A stretch of DNA of 16,137 nucleotides. Origin: Bacillota bacterium. GTDB taxonomy: Bacteria; Bacillota; Clostridia; Lachnospirales; Lachnospiraceae. Position 1 is the stretch's first letter. The number at the start of each line of letters is the position of its first letter. This document shows, one piece after another, positions 13,289 through 16,137 of this stretch. Below the pieces are notes generated by a model. That model saw only the letters and a list, made by a program, of their open reading frames with translations, was not told the DNA's origin and did no database searches. The stretch is taken from NCBI GenBank assembly GCA_023415595.1, contig JAEZJW010000180.1:1-16137 (forward strand), read 5' to 3'. A program made the translations under genes and the position numbers.

Positions 13289-14005
13289 ATGCAGCTATCA
13301 AAACGTTTACAGACGGTAGCAGACCTGGTGACACCGGGTAACCGTGTTGCCGATGTGGGCTGTGACCACGCCTATATCTCCATCTATCTGGCTGAGAAGA
13401 AGCTGTCCCCTCATGTCATCGCCATGGACATAAATCGGGGGCCGATAGAGAGAGCAAAGGAGAATATAAGGAAATACGGGTTTGAGCCCATCATCGAAGT
13501 CCGCCGCTCTGACGGAATCAAATTATTACAGCCTGGAGAAGCGGATACGATTCTGATTGCCGGTATGGGAGGGGCGCTGATGAAGCAGATTCTTAGCGAC
13601 AGGCCTGAGCTACTATCAGATACAGAGGAACTGATCCTGCAGCCCCAGTCGGAAATTTATCTGATCAGGGAAGTACTTCGTGATTATGGCTTCTTTATCA
13701 CAGCTGAGAATATGCTGATAGAAGACGGTAAATATTATGTCTGTATGAAAGCTGAAGCGGGCAGGAGAATACCCGATACAGGGCCCTATGAGCTTACAGA
13801 CAGAGAGCATTTTTACTTTGGAAAGCTCCTGCTGGAGCATAAGAATCCGGTGCTGAGGGAATATCTGCTCCGGGAAAAGCAGCAATTGGAGACGATCTAT
13901 CAGTCGTTATTAGAGGTTTCCACAGAACAGTCACTGCTGCGGCAGCAGGAAATCAGGGATGAGCTTGAACTGATCTGTCAAGCCTTTCATTACTATGAAG
14001 AATGA
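13289..14005 (+). CDS. trmK: tRNA (adenine(22)-N1)-methyltransferase
   Basis: A 238-residue Rossmann-fold methyltransferase of the TrmK family. The N-terminus LSKRLQTVADLVTPGNRVADVGCDHAYISIYLAEK contains SAM motif I (DVGCDHAY, 22-29). Motif II is IAMDIN (44-49), and the post-motif AGMGG (91-95) is typical of TrmK. LILQPQSEI follows, and the C-terminus is a helical, coiled-coil-like arm (about 185-238). The enzyme transfers a methyl group from SAM to N1 of adenine 22 in the D-arm of tRNA. A place downstream of rpoD is classic for Firmicutes. In Bacillus the next gene encodes a Nif3-like protein; here it is a nucleoside-kinase-like gene. Ribosome binding site GGAGAG (13278-13283). Confidence 0.9.
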   Translation: MQLSKRLQTVADLVTPGNRVADVGCDHAYISIYLAEKKLSPHVIAMDINRGPIERAKENIRKYGFEPIIEVRRSDGIKLLQPGEADTILIAGMGGALMKQILSDRPELLSDTEELILQPQSEIYLIREVLRDYGFFITAENMLIEDGKYYVCMKAEAGRRIPDTGPYELTDREHFYFGKLLLEHKNPVLREYLLREKQQLETIYQSLLEVSTEQSLLRQQEIRDELELICQAFHYYEE

Positions 14006-14018
14006 GGAGAAGAGTACA

Positions 14019-15683
14019 ATGGATCATACAGTAAGGGTTGAAATTAATGGTGCAGTGAAGGAATATCCGGTGAATACCAGCTTAAAGAAGATTGCAGAGG
14101 AATACCGGAAGGATTATCCGTCCGATATTATTCTAGCCTTTGTAAATAATAAATTACGGGAACTTTTTAAGACAGTGACTCAGGACTGCCAGATTCGTTT
14201 TGTAACCACGATGGAGGATGCCGGACATAAAACCTATATGCGCGGTATGATTTTAATCATGCTGAAGGCCTTCTACGCTGAATTTGGTACAGAAAATGTA
14301 AAGAAGGTTTCCGTGGAGTACGCCATCGGTGACGGTCTTTACTGTGATTATAACGGTACGCTTCCGATTACGGAGGAGCGAATCACAGCGGTAAAGAAAA
14401 GAATGAAGGATATCATCGCAAAGGATATTCCCTTCTTAAAGAGAAGCATTGGAACGGATGACGCGATTGAACTGTTCCGGCGTTACCGCATGTTCGATAA
14501 GGAGAAGCTGTTCAAATACCGCAGGGTTTCCAAAGCGAACATCTATAATCTCGATGGTTTTGAGGATTATTATTACGGATATATGCCTCCGAGTACTGGA
14601 ATGCTGCAATATTTTGATCTGGTTGCCTATGATGACGGTTTCGTCCTCATCCTTCCGAATGAAAAGACTCCGGATCAGGTGGGGCAGTTCATTCCACACC
14701 GGAAGCTGTTCTATACCATGAAGGAATCCAACGAATGGGCTAAGATGATGGAAATCGAGAATGTCGGAGCCCTGAATGACATCATCGCCAAAGGAAAAAT
14801 AAATGATCTGATCTTGGTGCAGGAAGCACTGCAGGAGATGAAGATTAGTAAGATAGCAGAGTCGATCAAAAGTATCGGTGGCAAGAAGTTCATCATGATC
14901 GCGGGTCCCTCCTCTTCCGGTAAAACTACTTTCTCCTACCGGCTCTCCATCCAGCTGCAGGCGCATGGCCTGAAGCCACATCCAATTGCTGTGGATAATT
15001 ATTTTGTTGACAGGGAGAAGACGCCGAAGGATGAGAAGGGAAATTATAATTTTGAAAGCCTGCAGGCGATAGACCTTGAGCAGTTTAATAAAGATATGAC
15101 GAATCTTATGAACGGCGAGAAAGTGGATTTGCCCATCTTTAACTTTATCTCGGGCAGAAGAGAATATAAAGGTAATTATCTGCAGCTCGGAGCGGATGAC
15201 ATCCTGGTGATTGAAGGTATTCATGGACTCAATGATGCTCTGTCCTATTCCCTGCCCAGGGAGAGCAAGTATAAGATCTATATCAGCGCTCTCACCCAGC
15301 TCAATATCGATGAGCACAACCGGATTCCCACCACGGACGGAAGACTGTTAAGGCGTATGGTCAGAGATGCCAGGACGAGGGGAGCGTCCGCCAGGACCAC
15401 AATCAATATGTGGCCCTCCGTAAGAAAGGGAGAGGAAGAGAATATCTTTCCCTTCCAGGAGGATGCGGATACCATGTTCAATTCAGCCCTTATCTATGAG
15501 CTGGCTGTGCTGAAGTTATATGCAGAGCCGATTTTGTTCGGTATTGACAGAGATTGTCCTGAATTCGTGGAAGCGAAGAGACTTCTGAAATTCCTGGATT
15601 ATTTTATCGGAACACCCTCCGAGGTGGTACCCAAGAATTCGATTCTAAAGGAATTTGTCGGTGGAAGCTGTTTTAAGGTATAG
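14019..15683 (+). CDS. TGS-domain uridine-kinase-like protein (nucleoside kinase)
   Basis: A 554-residue fusion. Residues 1-65 form a TGS-like beta-grasp domain (VRVEINGAVKEYPVNTSLKKIAEEY). Residues about 65-230 resemble the second additional domain of threonyl-tRNA synthetase. The C-terminal half is a uridine-kinase-like P-loop NTPase with Walker A GPSSSGKT (296-303), VDNYFVDREKTPKDEKGNYNFESLQAID and the Walker-B-like DILVIEGIHGLN. The enzyme class phosphorylates uridine or cytidine with ATP or GTP, but this fusion subfamily has no settled substrate. The tRNA-synthetase-like front suggests an RNA or ribosome link, as an inference. ATG 14019 is chosen because GAGGAG (14004-14009) is nine bases upstream; ATG 13995 overlaps the trmK end and has no ribosome binding site. 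It is tightly linked to trmK. Confidence 0.86.
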   Translation: MDHTVRVEINGAVKEYPVNTSLKKIAEEYRKDYPSDIILAFVNNKLRELFKTVTQDCQIRFVTTMEDAGHKTYMRGMILIMLKAFYAEFGTENVKKVSVEYAIGDGLYCDYNGTLPITEERITAVKKRMKDIIAKDIPFLKRSIGTDDAIELFRRYRMFDKEKLFKYRRVSKANIYNLDGFEDYYYGYMPPSTGMLQYFDLVAYDDGFVLILPNEKTPDQVGQFIPHRKLFYTMKESNEWAKMMEIENVGALNDIIAKGKINDLILVQEALQEMKISKIAESIKSIGGKKFIMIAGPSSSGKTTFSYRLSIQLQAHGLKPHPIAVDNYFVDREKTPKDEKGNYNFESLQAIDLEQFNKDMTNLMNGEKVDLPIFNFISGRREYKGNYLQLGADDILVIEGIHGLNDALSYSLPRESKYKIYISALTQLNIDEHNRIPTTDGRLLRRMVRDARTRGASARTTINMWPSVRKGEEENIFPFQEDADTMFNSALIYELAVLKLYAEPILFGIDRDCPEFVEAKRLLKFLDYFIGTPSEVVPKNSILKEFVGGSCFKV

Positions 15684-15687
15684 TAAT

Positions 15688-15735
15688 GAGTCTGCCACGG
15701 CAGACTCTCGCGCCGAGCACGGCCAGCTTGCTGGC
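15688..15735. repeat. Two adjacent palindromic hairpins downstream of the kinase gene
   Basis: GAGTCTGC-CACG-GCAGACTC (15688-15707) begins five bases after the kinase gene stop codon, and GCCAGC-TT-GCTGGC (15722-15735) follows. Neither has a T-run. They form the left part of a compact palindrome-rich block that ends at 15831. Confidence 0.65.
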
Positions 15736-15756
15736 ATACTACATTGCGTGCGAGTG

Positions 15757-15779
15757 CGCATCCTCGCGGAGCGTTTTTT
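15757..15779 (+). terminator. Rho-independent terminator of the trmK-kinase unit
   Basis: CGC-a-TCC (15757-15763) pairs with GGAGCG (15768-15773) around a TCGC loop with one bulged A, followed by TTTTTT (15774-15779). An alternative stem GCGAG (15750-15754) with CTCGC (15763-15767) overlaps it. Confidence 0.65.
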
Positions 15780-15814
15780 ATTTCATAGGACGAACTTTCC
15801 TATGAAATAAAAAA
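15774..15814. repeat. 17-bp perfect palindrome between convergent genes
   Basis: TTTTTTATTTCATAGGA (15774-15790) and its perfect complement (15798-15814), loop CGAACTT. Its left T-run is that of the kinase-side terminator, and its right A-run is the T-run of the rnpB terminator on the other strand. It thus links two back-to-back terminators. Confidence 0.8.
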
Positions 15815-15831
15815 ACCGCTATCAAAGCGGT
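15808..15831 (-). terminator. rnpB: Rho-independent terminator of rnpB
   Basis: On the minus strand ACCGCT (15831-15826) pairs with AGCGGT (15820-15815), loop TTGAT, followed by a T-run (complement of the A-run 15814-15809). It lies just past the mature 3' end of the RNase P RNA. Confidence 0.8.
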
Positions 15832-15841
15832 CAATTCATTG

Positions 15842-16137
15842 TATGAGCAGCACGATAAGCCGGGTTCTGTCATGGATGGTCATCTATCTTGTCCGTATGT
15901 TACCATACGGCTCTGCGCGACCTACCCGAAAGCACGGCGGGCAGCCGTATTGCTTTCTGTTCGGTCTTGCTTCGGGTGGGGTTTACATCTGCCCCTGCTG
16001 TTACCAGCAGGGCGGTGGTCTCTTAAGCCACCTTTCCATCCTTACCAGGCATGCCTGGCGGTATATTTCTGTTGCACTAGCCTTGGAGTCGCCTCCACCG
16101 GACGTTATCCGGCACCCTGCCCTGTGAAGCCCGGACT
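15842..16137 (-). ncRNA. rnpB: RNase P RNA, class A (5' part cut by window edge)
   Basis: The minus strand shows the catalytic RNA of ribonuclease P, which trims the 5' leader of pre-tRNA. Reading from 16137 leftward it opens with AGTCCGGGCTTCACAGGGCA, the P4 5' strand and following helix. It continues through GTGCAACAGAAA, the GTAAGGATGGAAAGGTG and CTGGTAACAGCAG segments and GTAAACCCCACCCGAAGCAAG, and ends with ACAGAACCCGGCTTATC, the universally conserved P4 3' strand (about 15849-15871). The order and many segments follow the E. coli class A RNA rather than the Bacillus class B RNA. Only the 5'-most bases (P1-P3 5' strand) are missing. The exact 3' end is set by P1, so 15842 is approximate. 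An open frame on the opposite strand is a shadow. Confidence 0.95.

Noticed and set aside
14436..15317. 293-residue open frame on the minus strand
   Set aside because: Lies wholly inside the well-supported TGS/uridine-kinase gene and shows no recognisable domain; a shadow frame.
15843..16127. 94-residue open frame on the plus strand
   Set aside because: The same bases are the RNase P RNA on the opposite strand, with its conserved blocks, so this frame is not a gene.
1..16137. tRNA genes, CRISPR arrays, prophage, toxin-antitoxin or defence systems
   Set aside because: Looked for on both strands; no cloverleaf, regular repeat-spacer pattern, integrase, transposase or defence-type protein is visible.

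Overview
The window looks like a chromosomal segment of a low-to-moderate-GC anaerobic Firmicute, most likely a clostridium of the Lachnospiraceae type. This is inferred from clear Firmicutes-style ribosome binding sites, a dgt-dnaG-rpoD-trmK housekeeping block, a TGS-domain uridine-kinase-like protein, QueH in place of QueG, and a feoA-feoB-small Cys-rich protein cluster. I could not run a database search, so the taxon is an inference. Almost all genes are on the + strand. The one clear exception is the RNase P RNA at the right edge.

Layout. 1-1258: the 3' end of a livF-like ABC ATPase and a cytidylate-kinase-like protein, closed by a terminator. 1261-1367: a conspicuous nested inverted repeat. 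1426-3802: an extended -10 promoter, a class I/II aminotransferase and a hisC-type aminotransferase. 3920-5647: a receiver-only response regulator, queH, a small cysteine-rich zinc-ribbon-like protein and a DUF2085 membrane protein, closed by a terminator. 5732-8568: an iron-uptake operon with a 14-bp direct repeat, a sigma-A-type promoter, a near-consensus Fur box over the predicted transcription start, feoA, feoB and a 46-residue Cys-rich membrane protein, closed by a strong terminator. 8569-13026: a long structured leader, then dgt, dnaG and rpoD. 13088-15779: a nested hairpin, a promoter, trmK and a TGS/uridine-kinase fusion, closed by a terminator. 15774-16137: a 17-bp palindrome, then the terminator and most of the class A RNase P RNA gene (rnpB) on the minus strand, convergent with the kinase gene.

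How the genes work together. The feo block is a self-contained ferrous iron importer that should be repressed when iron is plentiful. The dgt-dnaG-rpoD-trmK block is a variant of the macromolecular-synthesis cluster, with nucleotide-pool control, replication priming, primary sigma factor and tRNA modification in a row. QueH and TrmK both serve tRNA modification, and rnpB serves tRNA 5' processing.

I see no prophage, transposase, CRISPR array, toxin-antitoxin pair or defence island. The less ordinary signals are in the intergenic DNA: nested inverted repeats, hairpins placed directly before ribosome binding sites, and the compact palindrome block between the kinase gene and rnpB. Several start codons were moved from the longest ORF to a better-supported internal start (526, 3920, 5011, 6214, 10051 and 14019).
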